Below, one piece after another: positions 24,803 through 32,813 of a stretch of 42,311 bases of DNA; within the stretch, counting starts at the first letter, position 1, and each line of letters opens with the position of its first letter. The position numbers and the translations under genes are program-made. The stretch is from positions 1 through 42,311 of the forward strand of contig CAYONQ010000014.1 in NCBI GenBank assembly GCA_964405375.1, in the 5' to 3' direction. The stretch comes from CAYONQ01 sp964405375. Lineage in GTDB: Bacteria > Planctomycetota > Phycisphaerae > Sedimentisphaerales > Anaerobacaceae. Below the pieces are notes generated by a model that was not told the origin of the DNA, made no database searches, and worked only from the letters and a program-made list of their open reading frames with translations.

Positions 24803-26926
24803 TTACTGTGGACTTTTAAGAAGTATCCTGCTGTCGGCAACCACGCATCCCTGGCCTTCGGGATAGACTATGAGTGGATTGATGTCGAGCTCGGCAATCT
24901 CAGGATGCTCGGCAAGCATCTGAGAAAGGCGAAGAATGCAATCCTTGATGCTGTCGATGTCACAGGGCGGTGCCCCACGGACGCCCTTAAGGATACGATA
25001 CGCCTTAATAGTGCGTATCATAATCTCTGCGCTGATTTCCCACATAGGAGCCAGCCGGAAAGTTACGTCCTTCATCGCCTCAACGAACGTGCCGCCGAGC
25101 CCGAACATGCAGATTGGCCCAAACTTCTCATCCCTGACGGCGCCGAGGATGACCTCCACCCCCCTTCTGGCCATCCTCTCTATGAGGACACCGTCGATTT
25201 TCGCCGAGGGGGCAAACCTTTTCGCACTTTCAACAATCTCCTCGAAGGCCCCTCTGGCCTCCTCTTTCGTCTTGATTTTCAGCCGAACACCACCAGCATC
25301 AAATTTGTGGACGATGTCCGGGGAACAAATCTTCATAGCCGCCGGAAAGATAACCTCTTCGACTGCCTCATCCACCTGGGATAAGCTTTTGACGAGAACG
25401 CTTTTTAGAACGGGAAATCCGTAACATTGCAAAATCTCATTTGCCTCTCTTTCCGGCATATAATAGCTGTCCTTGCCGGCGAGCCGTTTTTTTATGATTG
25501 CAGCGGCACTGTCGCGATCCGCAGCCACCCGCCGCACCTCCCTTTTATCGAGACTGAGCAGATTGCCGTAAAAGGCCATAGATGCCATCGCTCTTACCGC
25601 TGCCTCGGGAAAGGCGTAATTAGGGATGCCGTGCTCTTCCAGATATCGGACGCCTTCTGAGACATCTACAATACCCATAAACGAGCAGAGTACCGGCTTG
25701 TTAATGTCCTTCGCAACCCGTGGGACGATTTCCGCCGTCTCGAGAATGTCGGTCATCGCCTGAGGGCTGAGGATTACGATGGCGCCATCCACGTTTTTAT
25801 CCATAAGGATATGACGGATGGCAGCTTCGTAACGCTCGTGGGTGGCGTCCCCAATTACATCCACGGGATTCTCGATACTGGCTGTTGATGGAAGCTCTTG
25901 TTTCAATTTTTGTTTCGTATCTTCCGAAAAGGTGGCGATTCTCAGGTTGTGCCGAATGGCGGCGTCGGTGGCCATAATGCCCGGTCCGCCGGCATTCGTA
26001 ACAATGGCGATGCGGTTGCCCTTCGGTATCGGCTGTCTGGCAAAGGCAATGGCACGATTGAAAAGCTCGTGAACACCCTCTACCCTCAGGATGCCGCTCT
26101 GGTGAAAAATAGCGTCATAGGCACTATCGGACCCTGCCAGCGAGCCGGTATGAGACGCAGCCGCACGGGCGCCCTCGGCGGAACGGCCCGATTTGATGGC
26201 AAGTATCGGTTTATGGGCCTGCCACGTGATTTCACGCGCAATCTCAAGAAACTCACGACCGTTGGTAATGTCCTCCAGATACATCAGAATCACATTCGTA
26301 GCAGAGTCATCTTTGAGATAACGAAGCAAATCTGCCTCATTCACATCGGCCTTGTTGCCGAAGCTGACGAACTTGGAGAACCCGATGTTCCTGCCTTCCG
26401 CATAATCCAGTACCGCCGTGCAAAGCGCCCCGGACTGCGAAATGAAGGCGATGTTTCCTGCCTTCGGCATCTTCGTTGCGAAACTGGCGTTCATCCGGAC
26501 ATTCTCATCGTTATTGATAACCCCGAGGCAGTTTGGCCCCACAAGACGGATACCGTATCTTGTGCTCACTTCTTTGAGACACTGCTCTAACTCTACCCCC
26601 TGCCCCCCTACCTCCTTAAAGCCGGCGGTAATGACTATAGCTGCTTTGACCTGCTTTTGGCCCGCCTCTTCAAGTATAGAGGGGACTATCTCGGCTGGAA
26701 CAATAACTACTGCTAAGTCCACCTCATCAGGAATATCTATCAGCTTGGGATAGGCCTTTACGCTCTGGACGGACTTGGCCTTGAGATTAACAGGATAGAG
26801 AACCCCCTGAAAGCCGGCGGTCAGTATGTTGCGAAATACGGCAAGCCCTACACTGCCGGGCCGGTTGGTCGCCCCCACAACCGCTATCGACCTCGGATTC
26901 ATAATGGCTTCAATATCTTTCGTCAT
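24803..26926 (-). CDS. ADP-forming acetate/acyl-CoA synthetase, fused alpha-beta subunits
   Basis: Cytoplasmic enzyme that converts acetyl-CoA or another acyl-CoA, ADP and phosphate to the acid, CoA and ATP. It is a substrate-level phosphorylation step in anaerobes. Domains in order: CoA-binding Rossmann (1-130, PRSIAVVGATNRPGSVG), two succinyl-CoA ligase-like flavodoxin folds (150-455, with NAGGPGIMATDA), and a C-terminal ATP-grasp region (about 485-705, with ERMARRGVEVILGAVRD and GLGGTFVEAMKDV). The phosphorylated His is likely that in AAASHTGSLAGSD. About 707 aa is the normal length of the fused form. ATG 26926 is preferred over the GTG codon just before it. It lies downstream of an FAD/Fe-S dehydrogenase on the same strand, 80 bases apart, which fits a route from lactate or a similar acid to acetate and ATP. 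Confidence 0.9.
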   Translation of the reverse strand: MTKDIEAIMNPRSIAVVGATNRPGSVGLAVFRNILTAGFQGVLYPVNLKAKSVQSVKAYPKLIDIPDEVDLAVVIVPAEIVPSILEEAGQKQVKAAIVITAGFKEVGGQGVELEQCLKEVSTRYGIRLVGPNCLGVINNDENVRMNASFATKMPKAGNIAFISQSGALCTAVLDYAEGRNIGFSKFVSFGNKADVNEADLLRYLKDDSATNVILMYLEDITNGREFLEIAREITWQAHKPILAIKSGRSAEGARAAASHTGSLAGSDSAYDAIFHQSGILRVEGVHELFNRAIAFARQPIPKGNRIAIVTNAGGPGIMATDAAIRHNLRIATFSEDTKQKLKQELPSTASIENPVDVIGDATHERYEAAIRHILMDKNVDGAIVILSPQAMTDILETAEIVPRVAKDINKPVLCSFMGIVDVSEGVRYLEEHGIPNYAFPEAAVRAMASMAFYGNLLSLDKREVRRVAADRDSAAAIIKKRLAGKDSYYMPEREANEILQCYGFPVLKSVLVKSLSQVDEAVEEVIFPAAMKICSPDIVHKFDAGGVRLKIKTKEEARGAFEEIVESAKRFAPSAKIDGVLIERMARRGVEVILGAVRDEKFGPICMFGLGGTFVEAMKDVTFRLAPMWEISAEIMIRTIKAYRILKGVRGAPPCDIDSIKDCILRLSQMLAEHPEIAELDINPLIVYPEGQGCVVADSRILLKSPQ

Positions 26927-27006
26927 CACATTGTCCAGCTAAATTAATTTGTACTATGTAAGAAGATAATCACGAATGTTCAACAAGTCAACAATATCCC
27001 ACAAAA

Positions 27007-29922
27007 TTAGTCCTTGTCGGCACGGCAATCCTTCCCGCTGTTGCCGCGAATTGTCTCTACCCAATGCAGCGGCTTTACACCGGTCCCGTCGGCGATTTGA
27101 TGACGGCAGCTAAAACCACAGGCCACGACGGTGGTTCCAGGTTCGCAACTGCGAACAGCAGGAAAGAGGCGGTCTTCACCAATTTGCATAGATAATTCGT
27201 AGTGCTCCTTTTCGTAACCGAACGAGCCGGCCATACCGCAGCAGCCGCAATCGATTTCCTTGACCGATATTGAAGGCACGCGTTCGAGAAGCTGCTTCAT
27301 AAAGCCGGTGCCGTAAAGGGCCTTCTGGTGGCAGTGGCCGTGAATGAGAATCTTACCGAACGGCGAGCTAAATTCACAGTTGAGACCGCCATCCTCAATC
27401 TCGCGAAACAGAAATTCATCTATCATCATCACATTCTCTTTTATACGGCCGCCAAGCTGCTCATCTTCAATCAGGTCGGGCAAATCGTCAGTAAGGGCCG
27501 AGCAGCAACCCGGCTCACAGACCACAACCTTTAGACCCTGCTGAATGTATTTATCCAGGTTGCGAAGGGTTCTTTCACCCTTGATTTTGGCCTGTCGCAA
27601 AAAGCCGTGAGAGATTCTCGGCCTTTGACAGCAGCCGGCATTTGCTAAAACCACCTCGTAGCCGCACGATTCCAGCAGCTCCACCGCAGCTCTACCTACG
27701 TTGGGCTGATGGTAGTTCATATATGTATCATCAAAAAGAACAACCCTTTTGGCCGGCCTGCCATTTTGTATAGACCGCTTTGCAAACCATTTTGGGAAAG
27801 GTAAACGGGCGTATTCAGGCGGCCTGCGCCGGCTGTCGAAGCCGGCTAATTTTTCCAACACCTTGCGAAACAGCCACGTCTTCTGGAAAAAGTTGACGAA
27901 CGGGGCCTTCCAGCCCGCAATCATTCTCGCCATTAAGGGAGAGTTGGCGATAATCCGCTCCCGCAAGGGTACACCGTGGGCGTCATAATACTTTTGAAGG
28001 AATTCGCTTTTCAGCCGCGTTATGTCCACGCTGCTCGGGCATTCGCGCTTGCAGCTCTTACACGACAGACATAGCTCCAGCACCTCGAACAGTCGGCTGC
28101 CGGTCTCTGCACCCGGCCCTAATTGCCCGCTCATAGCTAACCGCAAGCCGTTGGCCCTGCCGCGGGTGCAATGTTCCTCATCGAGTGTAGCACGGTAGCT
28201 TGGGCACATCGTTCCTTCCATTTTACTTCGGCACGTCCCAATCCCGCTGCACGCCTCTACTGCTGCCGCCAGGCTGCCTACGTCACGGTAGTGGTACTCG
28301 ACAGGCATAGCAGATGTCTCGTATTCCGGGCCGTAGCGAAGATCCTCATCTATCGGATTGGGGTCGATAATAACCCCGGGATTCATCAGCCCGGCCGGGT
28401 CAAATAATTTCTTGACCTCCCTCAAGGCGTTATAAATCTGCTGCCCGAAGAACCTTTCCAGATACGGACTTCGCACCCGCCCGTCGCCGTGCTCACCGCT
28501 CCACGAGCCGCCGTATTTACAGACCAGCCCAAAGGCAAAGTCGGCTATCGCCTTCATATTGTCGATGTCCTTTCGGTCTTTTGGATTTAGAAGCGGTCGC
28601 ACGTGAATGTTCCCCACACTGGCGTGGCCATACATCGCAACAGGAACATCGCGCCCCCTGCAAAACTTCAATATCCGGTCGATGTATTCCGGCAGTACCT
28701 CGATAGGCACACAGGCGTCCTCGATAAATGCAAGCGGCCTGCGGTCACTTTTAACGTCGAGCATCAGTCGAAGACCGTTTTTCCGCAGCCCTAACACCTT
28801 ATCCTGCTCAACCGGGTCGGTTATTACAGGCCGGGCATAACCTATACCCTGATTTTTCAAATCCGCCGCAAGTGCCTCCGATTTCTGTTTTGCCTGCTGG
28901 ACTGTATCACCGAAAAACTCCACTGTAAGAATTGCTTCCGGCTCACCCTCAATAAAACCACAGAGTTCAGCGGTAACAGGATTCTTACGGCCGCGAGTAA
29001 CCAAAACAGAGTCGATTATCTCCACAGCAGACGGCTTGTGTTTTAATATCGCCCCGATTGCACGCATAGCCCCCAATAGTTCCGCAAAATGGACCGCACA
29101 CAGCACCCTGCATTTCGGCACCGGCTCAAGGTGCAGCTTGGCCTCGAGAAATACCCCTAATGTCCCTTCACTGCCCACCATCAGCTTGCTAAGATTCCAG
29201 CGGTCGTTGTCAATAAAGCTGTCGAGGTTGTACCCCTGCACACGCCGCATTACCTTGGGAAACCTTTTTTCAATCTCGTCACGGCTGGCCTCGACGATTT
29301 TCTTAAAGCCATTGTAAATCTGCGATTCTCGGCTGTTGCCTGCCTGCGCAAGGCGGTTGTATTCTTCGCCGGACAGCTCCTTAAATTCCAGCACCGTCCC
29401 ATCCGACAGCAGGGTCTTCACCTCCAGCACGTGGTCGCTTGTTATACCATAGACGATGCTCCTGCCGCCGGAGGCATTATTTCCCATCATACCGCCGATA
29501 GCCGCCCTGTCGCTGGTAGCAGGGTCCGGCGCAAAGAAAAGACCGTCCTCCGCCAGCGCAGCATTGAGCTCGTCGAGGACTATCCCCGGCTGCACCCGCA
29601 CCCAGCGTTCTTCAACGTTCAATTCGATAATGCGATTTATATGCTTGGTGAAGTCGATAATCATCGCTGCACTAACGCACTGCCCGTTCAAGCTCGTCCC
29701 CCCGCCGCGAGGTAATATGCTGACATTATATTTGGCGGCCGTCTCGACGGAAGCGCACACATCCGCCTCGTCACGCGGCACTACCACCGCCGTCGGCTTG
29801 ATTTGATATATGCTCGCATCGGTAGAATAAAGGCCGAGCGTCATCTCGTCGAAGGAAACGTCCCCTTTAATGCGGCTGCGAAGTTCCTGCTCAAAATCTT
29901 TCAGTTTCATCTGTTCCACCAT
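27007..29922 (-). CDS. Fused FAD-binding and Fe-S dehydrogenase (D-lactate/glycolate dehydrogenase type)
   Basis: A 971-aa flavin and iron-sulfur oxidoreductase, joining parts that are separate in GlcD and GlpC-like proteins. The N-terminal FAD-binding PCMH domain (about 35-210, ILPRGGGTSLNGQ and GGMMGNNASGG) is followed by an FAD-oxidase C-terminal region to about 510 (SGEHGDGRVR). Two [4Fe-4S] motifs come next: CSGIGTCRSKMEGTMCP and CLSCKSCKRECP. The last third carries two CCG-type domains (NAGCCQRPRISHGF, CEPGCCSAL, HCHQKALYGTG and DCGCCGMAGSFG), which bind a further cluster or the electron acceptor. It oxidises a 2-hydroxy acid such as D-lactate or glycolate at the membrane surface. The exact substrate cannot be read from sequence. 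A start at ATG 29910 is possible. Confidence 0.88.
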   Translation of the reverse strand: MVEQMKLKDFEQELRSRIKGDVSFDEMTLGLYSTDASIYQIKPTAVVVPRDEADVCASVETAAKYNVSILPRGGGTSLNGQCVSAAMIIDFTKHINRIIELNVEERWVRVQPGIVLDELNAALAEDGLFFAPDPATSDRAAIGGMMGNNASGGRSIVYGITSDHVLEVKTLLSDGTVLEFKELSGEEYNRLAQAGNSRESQIYNGFKKIVEASRDEIEKRFPKVMRRVQGYNLDSFIDNDRWNLSKLMVGSEGTLGVFLEAKLHLEPVPKCRVLCAVHFAELLGAMRAIGAILKHKPSAVEIIDSVLVTRGRKNPVTAELCGFIEGEPEAILTVEFFGDTVQQAKQKSEALAADLKNQGIGYARPVITDPVEQDKVLGLRKNGLRLMLDVKSDRRPLAFIEDACVPIEVLPEYIDRILKFCRGRDVPVAMYGHASVGNIHVRPLLNPKDRKDIDNMKAIADFAFGLVCKYGGSWSGEHGDGRVRSPYLERFFGQQIYNALREVKKLFDPAGLMNPGVIIDPNPIDEDLRYGPEYETSAMPVEYHYRDVGSLAAAVEACSGIGTCRSKMEGTMCPSYRATLDEEHCTRGRANGLRLAMSGQLGPGAETGSRLFEVLELCLSCKSCKRECPSSVDITRLKSEFLQKYYDAHGVPLRERIIANSPLMARMIAGWKAPFVNFFQKTWLFRKVLEKLAGFDSRRRPPEYARLPFPKWFAKRSIQNGRPAKRVVLFDDTYMNYHQPNVGRAAVELLESCGYEVVLANAGCCQRPRISHGFLRQAKIKGERTLRNLDKYIQQGLKVVVCEPGCCSALTDDLPDLIEDEQLGGRIKENVMMIDEFLFREIEDGGLNCEFSSPFGKILIHGHCHQKALYGTGFMKQLLERVPSISVKEIDCGCCGMAGSFGYEKEHYELSMQIGEDRLFPAVRSCEPGTTVVACGFSCRHQIADGTGVKPLHWVETIRGNSGKDCRADKD

Positions 29923-30068
29923 TGTCTTGCTAATTATTTTATCCGGGGCATTTTATTTGATAACGTTGGCAATTGCAAAGTTTTATATTGCAAAGACCGT
30001 CAGAAGGTTCATTGTACACATACATACAAAGCTTCACAAACAGAGGGACTTGCAGCGGGATTTATACT

Positions 30069-30323
30069 TACTCAAACTGACTGATTTGTAGCAAATGTTA
30101 AATGTAAGTCGATTTTTGACAATACATTCCGCAATTTTGCGTTTTGCACTTTGATTTTTGCATTTTCAACACCATCCCGACCCTGTCGGGATTCCGCAAT
30201 TTTGCATTTTACACTTTGATTTTTACATTTTCAACGCCATCCCGACCCTGTCGGGGTTCCACAATTTTGCATTTTGCACTTTGATTTTTGCATTTTCAAA
30301 CTGGCCATCGGTCAGTTTGAGTA
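30069..30323. repeat. MITE-like intergenic element with 13-bp inverted ends and internal tandem repeats
   Basis: TACTCAAACTGAC at 30069-30081 is matched in inverted orientation by GTCAGTTTGAGTA at 30311-30323. Between them lies the 65-bp tandem array. The element almost fills the gap between the dehydrogenase and CDF genes and ends one base before the CDF stop codon. The terminal motif CTCAAACTGAC is seen again as a palindrome at 40785-40823. No ORF for a transposase is present, so any movement would depend on an enzyme supplied elsewhere. Confidence 0.6.
30131..30299. repeat. 65-bp tandem repeat, about 2.6 copies, each full unit with a hairpin
   Basis: Copies begin at 30131, 30196 and 30261 with (G/A)CAATTTTGC and are 65 bases apart. 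Each has the run CACTTTGATTTTT, and the two full copies end in a hairpin of the form ATCCCGA-CCCTG-TCGGGAT. In the second copy one pair is changed to a G-T pair, so the stem is kept. The third copy stops before the hairpin. Only a few bases differ between copies, so the expansion is recent. Confidence 0.85.
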
Positions 30324-30324
30324 C

Positions 30325-31221
30325 TTATTTCCTCATAGTCGGTATGTCCGGCTCGATATGAACGGTGATATTAACCGGCCGGGACATCTGCTCGTGCAGC
30401 GTGTTCTCCAGCGTCTCGGCTATCTCATGGCCGGCGGCTACGTTTAAATCCGGGTCAACAAGGATGTGCAAATCAAGAAAAACCTCTCTGCCGACCGTGC
30501 GGCTACGCAGCTTATGCCATTGACGTATCGAAGAGTTGGCGTTGATTATATCTTTTATACGGCTGATTGTATCCGAATCGACGGCGCCTTCCGTCAGTTC
30601 ACGAAGGCAATCACTAATTACCTTAACGCCGACCCAGATTATCATCAGTCCAACCGCAATCGCGGCAATCTGGTCGCCGTAACTAAAACCGGCCTTTAGC
30701 GATATGAAACCTATCACCACCGCCACCGAGCTAAAGGCATCGCTGCGCTGGTGCCACGCGTTGGCATAGACAGCGGTGCTGTGCGATTTAATGGCAACCC
30801 TTTTGGTTATCCTGTAAAGCGCCTCTTTAACAACGACAGAGATTATCGCCGCCATCAATACAGCTATATGAAGGTCTGCAATCTCGCCCTTGACTATCTC
30901 GATAGCGGCATAGTAAATCATCGCCGAGCCGACGAAAGCTAAGAGCAAGGCGATAAAACCGGCAGAAAACGTCTCGGCCCGGCCGTGACCGTAAGGATGG
31001 CTCTGGTCCGCCTCCTTCGCAGCAATGTGAACACCCAAAAGAACTGCCAGGTCGGTAGTCATATCGGAAAGCGAGTGAATCCCGTCGGCAATCAGGGCTA
31101 TCGAACCGCTTAAAAGACCAACTGACAGCTTCAAAACAAAAAGAACGGCATTTGTAACAATTGCAAGGTATGTAACAGATTTTATCTGCTTGTGAGCGAT
31201 TTTTTGCTTGTTGGTTTGCAT
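30325..31221 (-). CDS. Cation diffusion facilitator family metal exporter
   Basis: A 298-aa inner-membrane divalent metal/H+ antiporter of the CDF family (Zn2+, Fe2+ or Mn2+). About six membrane helices fill residues 15-200. Metal-site motifs are ADGIHSLSD in helix 2 (Asp46, His49, Asp53) and AWHQRSDAFSS in helix 5 (His and Asp four apart). HPYGHGRAET is the usual loop after helix 2. The cytoplasmic C-terminal domain (about 205-298) has the expected HILVDPDLNVAAGHEIAE. The His at the first site is common to Zn-type exporters, but the metal is not certain. It starts seven bases after the phosphohexomutase gene and shares its transcript. Confidence 0.92.
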   Translation of the reverse strand: MQTNKQKIAHKQIKSVTYLAIVTNAVLFVLKLSVGLLSGSIALIADGIHSLSDMTTDLAVLLGVHIAAKEADQSHPYGHGRAETFSAGFIALLLAFVGSAMIYYAAIEIVKGEIADLHIAVLMAAIISVVVKEALYRITKRVAIKSHSTAVYANAWHQRSDAFSSVAVVIGFISLKAGFSYGDQIAAIAVGLMIIWVGVKVISDCLRELTEGAVDSDTISRIKDIINANSSIRQWHKLRSRTVGREVFLDLHILVDPDLNVAAGHEIAETLENTLHEQMSRPVNITVHIEPDIPTMRK

Positions 31222-31228
31222 CTGTAGT

Positions 31229-32605
31229 TTAGCCTGATATCTCTTTGCGGATATTCAGGACCGCATCGATATATTTCTCAGCGGCCTGCTTATCCTTTGC
31301 CTCGACTATCAGCCGCATCACCGGCTCGGTATTACTGCTCCGCAAGTGCACCCAGCCGTCATCAAAATCGAATCGGCAGCCGTCGGTGGTATCAAGTTTC
31401 GCATCGGCAAAGAGTTTTTTTGCCGCGTCAAGTATCTGTTGCGCTTGGGTCTGGTCTGCGGCGAATTTATCCTTGCTCATATAATAGCCGCCGATTTCGC
31501 CGACCAATTGACTTATCGTTTTTCCCGTCTCGGCCATCAGTTGCAGAATAAACGCAATGCCGACAAGACTGTCGCGGATTGGCCCTACCCGCAAATCAAT
31601 CACGCCGCCGTTGCCTTCACCACCGATAATGCAGTTATGCTTGAGCATTGCTGCGGCGACGTTTGCTTCGCCCACAGCAGTCCGAACGACCTGCCCGCCG
31701 GCCCGCTCGGCAATATCATCGAGCATCCTCGACGTTGAAAGATTTGTTGCCGCCCTGCCGCTTCTCTTGCTAAAGATGTATTGCCCTGCTAATGCAAGCG
31801 TATATTCTTCGCCGATACAGCTTCCGTTTTCGTCAACAATCGCCAATCTGTCGGCATCGGGGTCCTGCGCAAAACCGACATCTGCCCCTTCCTTTTTCAC
31901 TGCCTCGCAGAGACCGGTTAAATTCTCGGCGGTCGGCTCAGGCCCGCGGGCGAATAAGCCGCTGGGCTCATCGTTTATCGCCGTTACCTCACAGCCGAGC
32001 TCAGCTAACAGCTTCTTTGTAACCCGCCCCCCTGCCCCGTTGACACTGTCTAAAACAACCTTGAATCCTTTTGCGGAAATTAACTCTTTGTCTATGATTG
32101 TCAGAACCTTGGCGATATGAATGGCGTCAGTTTGCTCATTAGAAGTAACCTCACCGCGGTGAGATGAATCCACATAGGCAAAGTCCTTGTCAAAAAAACT
32201 TCGCTTGATTTGCTCTGCTGCGTCCGGCGGCGGCGCAACGCCGTTTACAAGCAGCAGTTTTATACCGTTATATTGAGCAGGATTGTGCGAAGCGGTGATA
32301 ACGACCCCCCCGCCGCATCCGAGCTCCCTTACCATAATCCCGACACTGGCCGTAGCTACCATTTTCAGGTCTATCACGTCGATGCCGACCGCACACAATC
32401 CCGCCGCCACGGCTGCCTTTAACATCTGCCCGCTGGGCCGCGAATCCTGACCGATACATACCGACAGTTTTCCCTCTTTACCGGTATAAGTGTTCTTCAG
32501 AAATGTGCCAAAGCTACTGCCATACTCGACAGCAATGGAGACGGTGAGGTTTTCGCCGACGATACCTCTCATCCCGCTGACACTGATTATCAATTCTTCA
32601 GCCAT
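31229..32605 (-). CDS. glmM: Phosphoglucosamine/phosphomannomutase family enzyme
   Basis: A 458-aa alpha-D-phosphohexomutase that moves phosphate between C1 and C6 of a hexose. The active-site phosphoserine is Ser106 in TASHNPAQYNG, the Mg-binding loop is DPDADR, the sugar-binding loop is GEGNGGV and the phosphate-binding loop is SSNTEPVMR. GEGNGGV and the length fit phosphoglucosamine mutase (GlmM), which makes glucosamine-1-phosphate for UDP-GlcNAc. Phosphomannomutase/phosphoglucomutase activity cannot be ruled out, so the symbol is tentative. It lies downstream of serA with a 208-base repeat-bearing gap and upstream of the CDF gene. Confidence 0.85.
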   Translation of the reverse strand: MAEELIISVSGMRGIVGENLTVSIAVEYGSSFGTFLKNTYTGKEGKLSVCIGQDSRPSGQMLKAAVAAGLCAVGIDVIDLKMVATASVGIMVRELGCGGGVVITASHNPAQYNGIKLLLVNGVAPPPDAAEQIKRSFFDKDFAYVDSSHRGEVTSNEQTDAIHIAKVLTIIDKELISAKGFKVVLDSVNGAGGRVTKKLLAELGCEVTAINDEPSGLFARGPEPTAENLTGLCEAVKKEGADVGFAQDPDADRLAIVDENGSCIGEEYTLALAGQYIFSKRSGRAATNLSTSRMLDDIAERAGGQVVRTAVGEANVAAAMLKHNCIIGGEGNGGVIDLRVGPIRDSLVGIAFILQLMAETGKTISQLVGEIGGYYMSKDKFAADQTQAQQILDAAKKLFADAKLDTTDGCRFDFDDGWVHLRSSNTEPVMRLIVEAKDKQAAEKYIDAVLNIRKEISG

Positions 32606-32729
32606 ATCAAACCCCTACACCGAATATCACATTGTCCGTAACGAATATCATAATGCGTTATTATTGTTTAGCCGTCGCCGGCACGGCGACGCCCTACGCA
32701 ATACGATTCACGCTTCACGAGATACGGAA

Positions 32730-32789
32730 CCCCGTTAGAAGTTCCACCTGTCATCGGGGCAGACACTGAGGGTACCACTTCTAATGGGG
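32730..32789. repeat. Inverted repeat between serA and the phosphohexomutase gene
   Basis: CCCCGTTAGAAGT (32730-32742) and ACTTCTAATGGGG (32777-32789) pair over 13 bases with one G-T pair and enclose a 34-base loop in which GGTACC and CCACC are partly complementary. It lies just after the serA stop on the minus strand and may end that transcript. Copies of the CTTCACGAGATACG family flank it on both sides (about 32710-32726 and 32790-32812), so it may instead be a mobile palindromic unit. Confidence 0.55.
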
Positions 32790-32813
32790 AGATACGAGAT
32801 ACGAAATACGAAA

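Noticed and set aside
24905..26753. Several long plus-strand ORFs (up to 230 codons) opposite the acyl-CoA synthetase
   Set aside because: They are antisense shadows of a well-supported gene and show no domain signatures.
30131..30299. Possible CRISPR array from regularly spaced repeats
   Set aside because: The units are contiguous 65-bp tandem copies with no variable spacers, and no cas genes are present.
30158..30361. A 67-codon plus-strand ORF through the 65-bp repeats
   Set aside because: Its repeated peptide simply follows the DNA tandem repeat, and it ends inside the CDF gene on the opposite strand.
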